Below are positions 13,329-28,203 of a DNA stretch of 46,389 nt, piece after piece. A program made the translations under genes and the position numbers. Numbering within the stretch: position 1 is the first letter of the stretch; each line of letters begins with the position of its first letter. A model generated the notes under the pieces. That model was given only the letters and a program-made list of their open reading frames with translations. It made no database searches and had not been told where the DNA came from. The stretch is from Microbacteriaceae bacterium (GTDB taxonomy: Bacteria > Actinomycetota > Actinomycetes > Actinomycetales > Microbacteriaceae). The stretch lies in assembly GCA_003852775.1 (NCBI GenBank), contig RDDZ01000048.1, positions 1-46,389 of the forward strand. The letters run 5' to 3'.

Positions 13329-13946
13329 ATGCTCGTGGCGCTCACGGGAGGCATCGCCTCCGGGAAGTCGACGGTCGCGCGCCGTCTCGCGGAACTCGGT
13401 GCGGTCGTCGTCGACGCCGACGTCATCGCCCGCGAGGTGGTGGAGCCCGGCACCCCGGGTCTCGCCCGCATCGCGGAGGAGTTCGGACCGGGGGTCATCG
13501 CCCCCGACGGCACCCTCGATCGCGCGGCACTCGGCGCGATCATCTTCGGCGACGAGGCCGCGCGCGCGACGCTCAACGCCATCACTCATCCCGCCGTGGG
13601 GGAGCGGTCGCGCGCCCTGTTCGCCGAGGCGTTGGCCGCGGACCCGGATGCGCTGGTCGTCTACGACGTCCCGCTGCTCGTCAACGAGCGCGGCGAGGGC
13701 CGCGCCGACGAGTTCGACCGCGTGATCGTCGTGAGCGCCGACGAGGAGACCCGCGTGCGTCGCCTCGTCGAGCTGCGCGGCCTCGACGAGGCGGACGCAC
13801 GGCGCCGGGTGGGCGCGCAGGCCCCCGAATCGGCCCGGCTCGCGATCGCCGACATCGTGATCGACGCGAACGGCACGCTCGACCAGACCCTCGCGCAGGT
13901 CGACGAGGCGTGGGCGTCCCTGCGCACTGTCAGGGGGCGTGCCTAG
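13329..13946 (+). CDS. coaE: Dephospho-CoA kinase
   Basis: A 205-residue kinase for the last step of coenzyme A synthesis, phosphorylation of the ribose 3'-OH of dephospho-CoA. The P-loop GGIASGKST is at residues 6-14. VVVDADVIAREVVEPGTPGL is the substrate region and VYDVPLLVNERG the conserved lid segment. Length is normal and the UPF0157 extension found in mycobacterial CoaE is absent. The ATG follows CACGAT by 6 nt, so it may be leaderless, though that hexamer is weak. The uvrB promoter lies inside its 3' end. Confidence 0.94.
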   Translation: MLVALTGGIASGKSTVARRLAELGAVVVDADVIAREVVEPGTPGLARIAEEFGPGVIAPDGTLDRAALGAIIFGDEAARATLNAITHPAVGERSRALFAEALAADPDALVVYDVPLLVNERGEGRADEFDRVIVVSADEETRVRRLVELRGLDEADARRRVGAQAPESARLAIADIVIDANGTLDQTLAQVDEAWASLRTVRGRA

Positions 13947-13949
13947 GCT
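13927..13949 (+). promoter_or_regulatory. RecA-NDp/PafBC-type promoter of uvrB
   Basis: CTGTCAGGG, eight bases, then TAGGCT, within the last codons of coaE. This fits TTGTCRGTG-N8-TAnnnT with the TGTCAG core exact. The hexamer ends 6 nt before the ATG at 13956, implying a leaderless mRNA. Confidence 0.7.
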
Positions 13950-13955
13950 GGAGTC

Positions 13956-16034
<2,079 letters not shown>

Positions 16035-16058
16035 GCGGGCGGGGCCGCTCCCGGCGGG

Positions 16059-16081
16059 ATGTCAGAGGCCGCCGGTAGAAT
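16059..16081 (+). promoter_or_regulatory. RecA-NDp/PafBC-type promoter of uvrA
   Basis: ATGTCAGAG, eight bases, then TAGAAT. It matches TTGTCRGTG-N8-TAnnnT in the core and spacing. TAGAAT ends 7 nt before the ATG at 16089. The ATG at the start of this element, 30 bp upstream in frame, is therefore part of the promoter and not the start codon. Confidence 0.7.
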
Positions 16082-16088
16082 CGATGCA

Positions 16089-18992
<2,904 letters not shown>

Positions 18993-18993
18993 G

Positions 18994-20913
18994 GTGGCGG
19001 CGCCCCGATCGGACGTGCTGCCGTGGCGTCCGAAGGCGGGGGAGATCCCGACTTCCCCGGGCGTCTACCGCTTCTCGGATTCCTCCGGACGCATCCTCTA
19101 CGTCGGCAAGGCCGTCAACCTCCGCCAGCGGCTGTCGAACTACTTCCAGCCGCTCCGCAGCCTGCATGAGCGCACGCGTCATATGGTGCTCTCGGCATCC
19201 AAGGTCGAGTGGACAGTCGTCTCGAGCGACTTCGAGGCGCTCCAGCTCGAGTACACGTGGATCAAGGAGTTCGCTCCGCCGTACAACGTCAAGTTCCGCG
19301 ACGACAAGAGCTACCCGTACATGGCGGTGACCCTCGGCGACGAGGCGCCGCGCGTCATGGTCACGCGCAACCACCGCATCCCGGGGGCCCGCTACTTCGG
19401 CCCCTACCCGAAGGTCTGGGCCGTGCGCGAGACCATCGACCTGATGATCAAGGCCTTCCCGATCCGCACGTGCTCGGATTCGAGCTACAAGCGCGCGATG
19501 CAGACCGGACGGCCGTGCTTCCCCGGGCAGATCGGACGCTGCGGCGGCCCGTGCTCGCAGAAGGTCACGATCGAGGAGCACCGCGCGATCGTCGACCAGT
19601 TCGTCGCGTTCATGGCGAGCCACGACCGCAGCGTCATCTCGCTGCTCCAGCGGGAGATGAAGGACGCCGCCGACGCGTTCGAATACGAGCGCGCCGCCAG
19701 GATCCGCGACCGCATCCAGGCGCTCGAGAATGTGCTCGAGAAGAGCGCCGTCGTGCTGCCCGACGGAACCGACGTCGACGTCTTCGGGATCGAGGAGGAC
19801 GAGCTCGCGGCCGCGGTGCAGCAGTTCACGGTGCGCGGCGGCCGCATCCGCGGTGTGCGCAGCTGGGTCGTCGACAAGGAGCTCGACATCAGCTCGGGCG
19901 ACCTCGTGGAGTCGGTCATCGAGACCGCGTACGAGAACGACACGCCGCCGCGCGAGATCGTCGTGCCCGTGCTGCCCGATGACGCGACCGCCCTCGAGCA
20001 GTGGCTCGCCGGCCGACGCGAACGCGGCTCGGTGACGCTCAAGACGGCCCAGCGGGGCGACAAGGCGGCCGTGCTGCAGACGGCGACCCTCAACGCGAAG
20101 CAGGCGCTCGCGCTCTACAAGACCCGCCGCACGGCCGACTACGTCGCGCGCACGCAGGCGCTCACCGAGCTCCAGGAGGCGCTCGGTCTCGCCGAGGCGC
20201 CGCTGCGGATGGAGTGCTACGACGTGTCGCACCTCGGCGGCACGAACGTCGTCGCGTCGATGGTCGTCTTCGAGGACGGCCTGCCGAAGAAGAGCGATTA
20301 CCGGAAGTTCGCGGTCGAGGGCACGGCCGACGACACCGAATCGATGGCGCAGGTGCTCCGGCGGCGGCTCTCGCGGCTCGACGAGGACGACGCACCCGAG
20401 GGGGAGGAGGGGGCCCCCAAGAAGCGCCGATTCGCCTACCGTCCGGGCCTCATCATCGTCGACGGCGGCCAGCCGCAGGTGCAGGCGGTCGCAGGCGTGC
20501 TCGACGAGCTCGGCATCGACGACATCCCGCTCGTGGGGCTCGCGAAACGGCTCGAGGAGGTGTGGCTGCCCGACGACGAGTTTCCGGTCATCCTTCCGCG
20601 CGGCAGCGAGGCGCTCTTCCTGCTGCAGCGCATCCGCGACGAGGCGCACCGCTTCGCGATCACGTTCCAGCGCCAGAAGCGCCGCGCCGACATCGGCACC
20701 GTGCTCGCGGAGATCCCGGGGCTCGGGCCCGCGCGGTCGAAGGAGCTCCTGCGGCACTTCGGCTCGGTGCGGCGGCTGCGGGCCGCGACGGTCGACGAGA
20801 TCGCCCAGGTGCGGGGGATCGGGCCGCAGCTCGCCGCGTCCATCGCGGCTAGGCTGGGTACCGGGCAGGCGGACGCCGCCGCACGACCCGAGGAGCAGGA
20901 AGACGAGGCATGA
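18994..20913 (+). CDS. uvrC: Excinuclease ABC subunit C
   Basis: A 639-residue dual-incision nuclease of excision repair. An N-terminal GIY-YIG domain (PGVYRF at 22-27, [14 protein letters not shown]) makes the 3' cut. A central UVR helix pair ([17 protein letters not shown]) meets UvrB. An RNase H-like domain ([21 protein letters not shown], then [10 protein letters not shown]) makes the 5' cut. Tandem helix-hairpin-helix motifs ([32 protein letters not shown]) close the protein. The GTG start is one base after the uvrA stop, with AGGCGGGCTGAG just upstream, so it is translated from the uvrA message. The end overlaps rapZ in ATGA. Confidence 0.97.
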   Translation: MAAPRSDVLPWRPKAGEIPTSPGVYRFSDSSGRILYVGKAVNLRQRLSNYFQPLRSLHERTRHMVLSASKVEWTVVSSDFEALQLEYTWIKEFAPPYNVKFRDDKSYPYMAVTLGDEAPRVMVTRNHRIPGARYFGPYPKVWAVRETIDLMIKAFPIRTCSDSSYKRAMQTGRPCFPGQIGRCGGPCSQKVTIEEHRAIVDQFVAFMASHDRSVISLLQREMKDAADAFEYERAARIRDRIQALENVLEKSAVVLPDGTDVDVFGIEEDELAAAVQQFTVRGGRIRGVRSWVVDKELDISSGDLVESVIETAYENDTPPREIVVPVLPDDATALEQWLAGRRERGSVTLKTAQRGDKAAVLQTATLNAKQALALYKTRRTADYVARTQALTELQEALGLAEAPLRMECYDVSHLGGTNVVASMVVFEDGLPKKSDYRKFAVEGTADDTESMAQVLRRRLSRLDEDDAPEGEEGAPKKRRFAYRPGLIIVDGGQPQVQAVAGVLDELGIDDIPLVGLAKRLEEVWLPDDEFPVILPRGSEALFLLQRIRDEAHRFAITFQRQKRRADIGTVLAEIPGLGPARSKELLRHFGSVRRLRAATVDEIAQVRGIGPQLAASIAARLGTGQADAAARPEEQEDEA

Positions 20914-21782
20914 GCGACGGGAACGTACGCGAGATGCTCGTCGTCACGGGCATGTCCGGAGCGGGCCGCTCGACCGTCGCCAACGCCCTCGAGGATCTCG
21001 GCTGGTACGTCGTCGACAACCTGCCGCCCCAGATGCTCCGACCGCTCGTCGACCTCGGCGCGCACACGGGTGACGCGATCCCGAAGATCGCCGCGGTCAT
21101 CGACGTGCGCGGCGGCAAGCTCTTCGCCGACGCGCAGCAGACGATCGCCGAGCTGCGCGAGACGAGCGACGCGCGCCTCGTTTTCCTCGACGCGACCGAC
21201 GCCGCCCTCGTGCGGCGCTTCGAGCAGGTGCGGCGCCCGCATCCGCTCCAGGGCGACGGCACGCTGCTCGACGGCATCCTCGCCGAGCGCGCGCGGATGG
21301 CGGGCCTGCGCGAGCAGAGCGACCTCGTCATCGACACGACCGACCTCAACATCCACCAGCTCGCGACGCGCGTGCACGAGCTGTTCCGCGAGGAGTCGGC
21401 GCCCTCGCTCAAGCTCACGGTCATGAGCTTCGGCTTCAAGTACGGCCTTCCGCCGGACGCCGACATGGTGGCCGACATGCGCTTCCTCCCGAACCCCTAC
21501 TGGGTGCGGGAGCTCGCCCCGCAGACGGGCCTCGACGACGACGTGCGCGACTACGTGCTCGGCCAGCCGGGCGCCCCCGAGTTCATCGAGCACTACGTCG
21601 CCGCCGTCACCGCGGTGGTCGACGGGTACAGGCGGGAGAACAAGCGCCACGCTACGATCGCCATGGGATGCACGGGCGGGAAGCACCGCTCTGTGGCGGT
21701 CACCGAGGAGGTGGCGCGCCGGCTGAGAGCGATTCCCGGGGTCTCCGTCACAGTGCGGCATCGCGACCTCGGGCGCGAATGA
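20910..21782 (+). CDS. rapZ: RapZ/YvcJ-family nucleotide-binding protein
   Basis: A 290-residue P-loop protein of the RapZ family. In E. coli RapZ controls GlmZ sRNA decay and so amino-sugar synthesis; the actinobacterial role is not settled. The P-loop GMSGAGRST (residues 14-22) has Arg where most families have the Walker A Lys, which I recall is usual in actinobacterial Rap[18 protein letters not shown] and the C-terminal [20 protein letters not shown] are diagnostic. The start overlaps the uvrC stop in ATGA. whiA follows after 39 bp. No yvcK lies between them. Confidence 0.93.
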   Translation: MSDGNVREMLVVTGMSGAGRSTVANALEDLGWYVVDNLPPQMLRPLVDLGAHTGDAIPKIAAVIDVRGGKLFADAQQTIAELRETSDARLVFLDATDAALVRRFEQVRRPHPLQGDGTLLDGILAERARMAGLREQSDLVIDTTDLNIHQLATRVHELFREESAPSLKLTVMSFGFKYGLPPDADMVADMRFLPNPYWVRELAPQTGLDDDVRDYVLGQPGAPEFIEHYVAAVTAVVDGYRRENKRHATIAMGCTGGKHRSVAVTEEVARRLRAIPGVSVTVRHRDLGRE

Positions 21783-21821
21783 CATGGCATCGGAACGACG
21801 ACGAGAGACGAGGACGAGCGG

Positions 21822-22796
21822 GTGGCATTGACGGCGGACGTGAAGGACGAGCTCGTCGCCGTCGAGGTGAGCAAGACGAGCGTGCGGGCCGCCGAGCTCG
21901 CCGCCCTCCTGCGCTTCTCCGGCGGGCTGCACATCATCTCGGGACGGATCGCCGTCGAGTCGGAGCTCGACTCCCAGCGCGTCGCCCAGCGGGTGCGTCG
22001 CGACCTCGCCGAGCTGTACGGCGTGCGCTCGGAGGGCAAGGTCATCAGCTCGGGCGCCGGCAAGGGCGCGACCTACGTCGTGCGCGTCGTCGAGGGCGGC
22101 GAGACCCTCGCGCGCCAGACCGGCCTCCTCGATGCGCGCCGCCGCCCCATCCGCGGCCTGCCGAACCGCCTCACGACCGGCAACCGCGAGGACCTCGCCG
22201 CCATCTGGCGCGGCGCGTTCCTCGCCCGCGGCACGCTCACCGACCCCGGTCGCTCGGCCGCGCTCGAGGTCGTGTGCCCAGGCAACGAGGCCGCCATGGC
22301 GCTCGTGGGCGCGGCCGGCCGCCTCCGCATCCACGCGAAGGCACGCGAGGTGCGCGGCGTGCACCGCGTCGTCATCCGCGAGGGCGAGGCGATCGCCGCG
22401 ATGCTGCGTCTCATGGGCGCCGCCGCGACCGTCGCCGCGTGGGAGGAGCTGCGCCAGCGCCGCGAGGTGCGCGCGACCGCCAACCGCCTCGTCAACTTCG
22501 ACGACGCCAACCTCCGCCGCTCCGCCCAGGCCGCCGTCGCCGCGTGCGCCCGCGTCGAGCGCGCACTCGAGATCCTCGGCGACGACGTGCCCGACCACCT
22601 GCGCTACGCGGGGGAGCTGCGCCTCAGCCACCGCGACGCGAGCCTCGACGAGCTCGGCCACTTCGCCGACCCGCCGATGACGAAGGACGCGGTCGCGGGC
22701 CGCATCCGCCGCCTCCTCGCCATGGCCGACAAGCGCGCGGCCGAGCTGGGCGTGCCCGGCACCGACGCCAACCTGCCTCCCGAGCTCGACGACTGA
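21822..22796 (+). CDS. whiA: Sporulation-type regulator WhiA
   Basis: A 324-residue WhiA. The N-terminal two thirds resemble a LAGLIDADG homing-endonuclease fold without nuclease function ([33 protein letters not shown]). The C-terminal third is a helix-turn-helix DNA-binding domain ([33 protein letters not shown]). WhiA is a development and division regulator in Streptomyces; non-sporulating Actinobacteria keep it, probably for cell division. The GTG start at 21822 gives the standard [13 protein letters not shown] opening and is preceded by GAGGACGAG. It is probably in one operon with uvrA-uvrC-rapZ. sodA follows after 39 bp. Confidence 0.95.
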   Translation: MALTADVKDELVAVEVSKTSVRAAELAALLRFSGGLHIISGRIAVESELDSQRVAQRVRRDLAELYGVRSEGKVISSGAGKGATYVVRVVEGGETLARQTGLLDARRRPIRGLPNRLTTGNREDLAAIWRGAFLARGTLTDPGRSAALEVVCPGNEAAMALVGAAGRLRIHAKAREVRGVHRVVIREGEAIAAMLRLMGAAATVAAWEELRQRREVRATANRLVNFDDANLRRSAQAAVAACARVERALEILGDDVPDHLRYAGELRLSHRDASLDELGHFADPPMTKDAVAGRIRRLLAMADKRAAELGVPGTDANLPPELDD

Positions 22797-22835
22797 GCCC
22801 GGGTTCCAGCACACAAGAAGGAAGAAGGAGAACCC

Positions 22836-23462
22836 ATGGCCGTCTACAGTCTCCCGGATCTGCCCTACGACTACGCGGCGCTCGAGCCGAGCATCAGCGC
22901 CCGGATCATGGAGCTTCATCACTCCAAGCACCACGCGACCTACGTCGCGGGCGCCAACACCGCCCTCGAGAAGCTCGAGGAAGCGCGCGAGACCGGTGAC
23001 TTCACCAACATCCCGAAGCTCGAGAAGGACCTCGCCTTCCACCTCGGCGGTCACGTCAACCACTCGATCTTCTGGAACAACCTCTCGCCGGACGGCGGCG
23101 ACAAGCCGGTCGGCGAGCTCGCGGCCGCGATCGACGAGTTCTTCGGCTCGTTCGACAAGTTCGTCGCGCACTTCAGCGCCGCGGCGAACAGCCTCCAGGG
23201 CTCCGGCTGGGCCGTGCTCGCGTGGGACCCGGTGGGCTCGCGCCTGCTCGTGCACCAGCTCTACGACCAGCAGGGCAACACCCCGCTCGGCATCACGCCC
23301 ATCCTGCAGCTCGACATGTGGGAGCACGCGTTCTACCTCGACTACGTCAACGTCAAGGCGGACTACGTGAAGGCGTTCTGGAACATCGCCAACTGGGCGG
23401 ACGCGGCCAAGCGCTTCGAAGCCGCACGCTCGGGCGGCGCGGGCCTGCTGCTACTGTCGTAA
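22836..23462 (+). CDS. sodA: Superoxide dismutase (Mn/Fe family)
   Basis: A 208-residue Fe/Mn SOD that converts superoxide to peroxide and oxygen. Metal ligands are visible in order: His in [13 protein letters not shown], His in [10 protein letters not shown], and Asp and His in [12 protein letters not shown]. The sequence LYDQQGN has Gln where the iron enzyme of M. tuberculosis has His145, which leans toward manganese use; metal choice cannot be settled by eye. The C-terminus has a few extra Gly/Leu residues ([10 protein letters not shown]). No signal peptide. AAGGAG sits 8 nt before the ATG. A 26-bp perfect palindrome follows the stop. Confidence 0.96.
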   Translation: MAVYSLPDLPYDYAALEPSISARIMELHHSKHHATYVAGANTALEKLEEARETGDFTNIPKLEKDLAFHLGGHVNHSIFWNNLSPDGGDKPVGELAAAIDEFFGSFDKFVAHFSAAANSLQGSGWAVLAWDPVGSRLLVHQLYDQQGNTPLGITPILQLDMWEHAFYLDYVNVKADYVKAFWNIANWADAAKRFEAARSGGAGLLLLS

Positions 23463-24566
<1,104 letters not shown>

Positions 24567-24569
24567 GCG

Positions 24570-25787
24570 ATGACCCTCCGGACGATCGACAGCCTGGGAG
24601 GGCTGTCCGGCAAGGTCGTGCTCCTGCGCTGCGACCTCAACGTTCCCCTCAAGGACGGTGTCATCACCGACGACGGCCGCGTGCGCGCATCCGTCCCGAC
24701 CATCCGCCTTCTCCTCGAGAAGGGCGCGAAGGTCGTCGTGATGAGCCACCTCGGTCGTCCGGAGGGCGCACCCGATCCCAAGTACTCGCTCGCCCCCGTC
24801 GCGGTGCGCCTCGGCGAGCTGCTGGGCGTCGACGTCGCCTTCTCGCCGGAGACGGTGGGGGAGGCGGCCGCGGGCGTCATCGCCTCGGCCCCAACCCCCG
24901 GCGTCGTGCTGCTCGAGAACCTGCGCTTCAACGCGGGCGAGGCGTCGAAGGACGCGGCCGAGCGCGAGGCCTTCGCGGCCGAGCTCGCGGCGCTCGGCGA
25001 CGTCGTCGTCTCCGACGGCTTCGGCGTCGTGCACCGCAAGCAGGCGAGCGTCTACGAGCTCGTGAAGGCGCTGCCGAGCGCCGCGGGCCTGCTCATCGCC
25101 TCCGAACTCGAGGTGCTCGACAAGCTCACCGAGAAGCCCGAGCGCCCCTATACGGTCGTGCTCGGCGGGTCGAAGGTGTCCGACAAGCTCGGCGTCATCG
25201 GCCACCTGCTGCCGCGCGTCGACACGCTGCTCATCGGCGGGGGCATGCTCTTCACCTTCCTCGCGGCCCAGGGCCACAAGGTGGCGTCGAGCCTCCTCGA
25301 GGAGGACCAGCTCGACACCGTCCGCGGGTACCTCGCCGGGGCCCAGGAGCGCGGCGTCGAACTCGTGCTGCCCACGGATGTCGTGGTCGCCTCCGGGTTC
25401 TCGGCCGACGCCGAGCACGTGGTCGCGGCCGCCGACGCCATCGAGGACACCGCCTTCGGGGCCTCGGGCATCGGCCTCGACATCGGCCCCGATACGGCGG
25501 CCGCGTTCGCGGAGCGCGTGCGCGGGTCGAAGACCGTGTTCTGGAACGGCCCGATGGGCGTGTTCGAGTTCCCGGCGTTCGCCGCAGGCACTCGCGCGGT
25601 CGCCGAGGCGCTCACGCACGTCGACGGGCTCGGCGTCGTCGGCGGCGGCGACTCCGCCGCGGCGTTCCGCCAGCTCGGCTTCGCCGACGACCAGGTCGGC
25701 CACGTGTCGACCGGCGGCGGCGCGAGCCTCGAATTCCTCGAAGGTAAGAAGCTTCCGGGCCTCGAGGCCCTCGGATGGGAGAACTGA
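24570..25787 (+). CDS. pgk: Phosphoglycerate kinase
   Basis: A 405-residue kinase making ATP from 1,3-bisphosphoglycerate. Visible: the substrate site LLRCDLNVPLKDG (about residues 18-30), the basic patch MSHLGRPEG, the hinge YTVVLGGSKVSDKLGVI, and the nucleotide site FWNGPMGVFEFPAF with VGGGDSAAA near the end. Length is normal. It begins 3 bp after gap and its TGA shares one base with the tpiA ATG, so all three genes are coupled. Confidence 0.97.
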   Translation: MTLRTIDSLGGLSGKVVLLRCDLNVPLKDGVITDDGRVRASVPTIRLLLEKGAKVVVMSHLGRPEGAPDPKYSLAPVAVRLGELLGVDVAFSPETVGEAAAGVIASAPTPGVVLLENLRFNAGEASKDAAEREAFAAELAALGDVVVSDGFGVVHRKQASVYELVKALPSAAGLLIASELEVLDKLTEKPERPYTVVLGGSKVSDKLGVIGHLLPRVDTLLIGGGMLFTFLAAQGHKVASSLLEEDQLDTVRGYLAGAQERGVELVLPTDVVVASGFSADAEHVVAAADAIEDTAFGASGIGLDIGPDTAAAFAERVRGSKTVFWNGPMGVFEFPAFAAGTRAVAEALTHVDGLGVVGGGDSAAAFRQLGFADDQVGHVSTGGGASLEFLEGKKLPGLEALGWEN

Positions 25788-26575
25788 TGGCCACCCGTAC
25801 GCCGTTCATCGCCGGCAACTGGAAGATGAACCTCGACCACCTCCAGGCGATCGCCTTCGTGCAGAAACTCGCGTGGACGCTCAAGGACAAGAACCACGAC
25901 TTCTCCGACGTCGAGGTCGCGGTCTTCCCGCCGTTCACCGACCTGCGCTCGGTGCAGACCCTCATCGAGGGCGACAAGCTCGAGCTCAAGTTCGGCGCCC
26001 AGGATCTGTCGCAGCACGACTCCGGCGCCTACACGGGCGAGATCTCGGGAGCGTTCCTCGCGGCCCTCGACGCCTCGTTCGTCATCATCGGCCACTCGGA
26101 GCGCCGCCAGTACCACGGCGAGACCGACGAGATCGTCGCGGCGAAGGTCGCGGCCGCCCACCGCCACGGCATCGTGCCCGTGATCTGCGTGGGGGAGACG
26201 GCCGAGGACCTCGAGCAGCACGGCCCGAGCGCCGTGCCCGTCGCGCAGCTGCGCACCGCGCTCGAGGGCGCGGTCGCCGGCAAGGAGATCGTCGTCGCGT
26301 ACGAGCCCGTCTGGGCGATCGGCTCCGGTCAGGCCGCAACGAGCGCGCAGGCGCAGCAGGTCTGCGAGGCGCTCCGCGCGCTCCTCGCCGAGGTGCAGGG
26401 CGACGAGGCCGCCGCGGCCACGCGCATCCTGTACGGCGGCTCGGTGAAGGCCGCGAACATCGCAGGCTTCCTCAAGGAGCCGGATGTCGACGGCGCCCTC
26501 GTGGGCGGCGCGAGCCTCCAGCTCGAGGAGTTCGCGAGCATCGTGCGCTTCAAGAGCCACGTCGGCACCCTCTGA
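25787..26575 (+). CDS. tpiA: Triose-phosphate isomerase
   Basis: A 262-residue TIM barrel. Catalytic residues are all present: Lys in AGNWKMNL, His in IIGHSERRQYHG, Glu in AYEPVWAIGSG. The phosphate loop is LYGGSVKAANIAG. The ATG at 25787 overlaps the pgk stop by one base with GGGAG 7 nt upstream; an in-frame ATG at 25775 inside pgk lacks support. It is third in the gap-pgk-tpiA operon. Confidence 0.97.
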   Translation: MATRTPFIAGNWKMNLDHLQAIAFVQKLAWTLKDKNHDFSDVEVAVFPPFTDLRSVQTLIEGDKLELKFGAQDLSQHDSGAYTGEISGAFLAALDASFVIIGHSERRQYHGETDEIVAAKVAAAHRHGIVPVICVGETAEDLEQHGPSAVPVAQLRTALEGAVAGKEIVVAYEPVWAIGSGQAATSAQAQQVCEALRALLAEVQGDEAAAATRILYGGSVKAANIAGFLKEPDVDGALVGGASLQLEEFASIVRFKSHVGTL

Positions 26576-26589
26576 GCAGGCCCCTCGCT

Positions 26590-26595
26590 TATACT
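26590..26595 (+). promoter_or_regulatory. -10 element (TATACT) before secG
   Basis: A near-consensus TATACT 14 bp after tpiA. The start site would fall at about 26602, next to a small hairpin (26601-26616), with a leader of about 50 nt before the secG ATG. Confidence 0.45.
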
Positions 26596-26600
26596 GAACC

Positions 26601-26616
26601 TCGGCCCTTCGGCCGA
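26601..26616 (+). terminator. Small hairpin between tpiA and secG
   Basis: TCGGCC and GGCCGA pair across a CTTC tetraloop. It could end some tpiA transcripts or be the 5'-terminal stem of the secG mRNA; the sequence does not decide. Confidence 0.4.
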
Positions 26617-26651
26617 CCCGTAAGCCCGAAACAGTCAGGAAGACACTCGTC

Positions 26652-26915
26652 ATGGACGTTCTCTGGTCGATCGTGCAGGTCGCTTTCCAGATCCTGCTCG
26701 GCATCACCAGCCTCCTGCTGACGCTGCTGATCCTGCTGCACAAGGGACGCGGCGGCGGCCTCTCCGACATGTTCGGCGGCGGTGTGACGAGCAATCTGGG
26801 CGCCTCGGGCGTCGCGGAGCGCAACCTCAATCGCATCACGGTCGCGCTCGGCATCACGTGGTTCTTCGCCATCGTCGTGCTGGGCCTTCTCACCAAGTTC
26901 GGCGTCGGCGTCTAG
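26652..26915 (+). CDS. secG: Preprotein translocase subunit SecG
   Basis: An 87-residue membrane protein with two hydrophobic spans (about residues 7-27 and 60-82). Between them lies the conserved cytoplasmic loop LLHKGRGGGLSDMFGGG. SecG joins SecYE and eases SecA-driven export. CAGGAAG lies upstream of the ATG. The tpiA-secG adjacency is common in bacteria. rbpA follows after 34 bp. Confidence 0.94.
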   Translation: MDVLWSIVQVAFQILLGITSLLLTLLILLHKGRGGGLSDMFGGGVTSNLGASGVAERNLNRITVALGITWFFAIVVLGLLTKFGVGV

Positions 26916-26949
26916 CCTCGCCGCGACCACCACACCCGAGGAGAGAACT

Positions 26950-27318
26950 ATGGCATCGGGCGGCAGCGCCATCCGCGGTTCCCGTGTCGGCTCCGGCCCC
27001 ATGGGCGAGCAGGACCGCGGCTACCACGCGGACCGCATCGCGGTCTCGTACTGGGACGCTCTCGGCAACGAGACCGTGCGGTACTTCGCGGCGAACCTCC
27101 CCGAGGAGGAGATCCCGGAGATCATCGACAGCCCGTCGACCGGCCTCCCCGCGGGCCGCGACAAGGACAACCCTCCCGCCGTGCAGAAGACGGAGCCCTA
27201 CAAGACGCACCTCGCGTACGTGAAGGAGCGCCGCACGGAGGAGGAGGCGGAGCAGATCCTCGAGGACGCCCTCCGCCAGCTGCGCGAGCGCCGCGGCACG
27301 ACCGCTCCCGCATCCTGA
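26950..27318 (+). CDS. rbpA: RNA polymerase-binding protein RbpA
   Basis: A 122-residue actinobacterial transcription factor that contacts RNA polymerase and the principal sigma factor and promotes open-complex formation. The N-terminal IRGSRVGSGPMGEQDRG matches the basic tail region. The C-terminal part PYKTHLAYVKERRTEEEAEQILEDALRQLRERRG matches the sigma-interaction helix, with the THxxxxxERR signature. The central core has no cysteine: the segment where mycobacterial RbpA has TWLCRNG is replaced by a Pro/Asp-rich stretch (about residues 58-78). GGAGAG precedes the ATG. A strong terminator follows. Confidence 0.88.
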   Translation: MASGGSAIRGSRVGSGPMGEQDRGYHADRIAVSYWDALGNETVRYFAANLPEEEIPEIIDSPSTGLPAGRDKDNPPAVQKTEPYKTHLAYVKERRTEEEAEQILEDALRQLRERRGTTAPAS

Positions 27319-27326
27319 ACCACGAG

Positions 27327-27354
27327 GAAGCCCGGCGCGGGAGCGCCGGGCTTC
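27327..27354. terminator. Bidirectional terminator between rbpA and pgl
   Basis: GAAGCCCGGCGC and GCGCCGGGCTTC form a perfect 12-bp stem with a GGGA loop. It lies between the two converging operons, 9 bp after rbpA and about 34 bp from the end of pgl. Confidence 0.85.
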
Positions 27355-27387
27355 GTCATGTCCGGATGCGGTGAGGGCTCTGCGGGC

Positions 27388-28203
27388 TCAGGCGCCGCCG
27401 AGCGTCGGCAGCTCATGCGCCGCCGTCCAGAACCGCTCGCGCGTGAGGAGGTTCTCCGGAACCTCCGCGGCCGCGTCGACGTCGACGAAGAACACGGTAC
27501 GGAGCTTGCCGCGCACGCCGGCGACCGGCACATCCGCCGGGTTCGCGTCGGCGAGGGCGAGGCCGAGGGCCCCCGCCTTGTCGGAGCCGGCCATGACGAG
27601 CCACACGCGCTCCGACGAGTTGATGACGGGGAGCGTGAGCGTGAGGCGTTCGGGCGGCGGCTTGGGGGAGTTGGTCTCGGGCAGCACGATGTGCTCGCGG
27701 TCGCGCACGGCCTCGTGGTCGGGGAACAGCGACGCGACGTGGCCGTCGGGGCCGACGCCGAGGAACGTCAGGTCGAAGACGGGGTACGCGGCGCCGTCGG
27801 GCGCGGCGGCGGCGAGCTCGGCCGCGTAGGCCTCCGCGGCCTCCTCGATGGACGCGTGCTCGCCGAGCGCCGGGAACGCCTTGATCTGCTCGGGACGCAG
27901 CTCGAGCCTGTCGAGCAGCGCACGACGCGACTGGGTCTCGTTGCGATCGGGATCACCGGTCGGCAGGTAGCGCTCGTCGCCCCACCAGAACGTGACGCGC
28001 GACCATTCGACGCGGTCGAGGCGCGCGGAGTCGGCGACCGCCTGGAGCACGGCCTCGCCCATCGTGCCGCCGGTGAGCACGACGTGCGCTTCCGACTTCG
28101 CGTCGAGGATCTCGCGCATGCGCTTGATGAAGCGCTCGGCCACGGCCGTCGCGAGGCTCGCCTTGGACTCGTAGACCCGCACACGTCGATCGCTCACGGT
28201 CAC
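27388..28203 (-). CDS. pgl: 6-Phosphogluconolactonase
   Basis: A 271-residue lactonase of the NagB/DevB fold that hydrolyses the Zwf product. Visible: VVLTGGTMGEAVLQAV (sugar-phosphate loop), FWWGDERYLP and LTFLGVGPDGHVASLFPDH (active-site segment). The GTG start overlaps the opcA stop within GTGA. It is the last gene of the tkt-tal-pgi-zwf-opcA-pgl operon, so both enzymes converting glucose 6-phosphate to 6-phosphogluconate and the assembly factor are made together. Confidence 0.94.
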   Translation of the reverse strand: MTVSDRRVRVYESKASLATAVAERFIKRMREILDAKSEAHVVLTGGTMGEAVLQAVADSARLDRVEWSRVTFWWGDERYLPTGDPDRNETQSRRALLDRLELRPEQIKAFPALGEHASIEEAAEAYAAELAAAAPDGAAYPVFDLTFLGVGPDGHVASLFPDHEAVRDREHIVLPETNSPKPPPERLTLTLPVINSSERVWLVMAGSDKAGALGLALADANPADVPVAGVRGKLRTVFFVDVDAAAEVPENLLTRERFWTAAHELPTLGGA

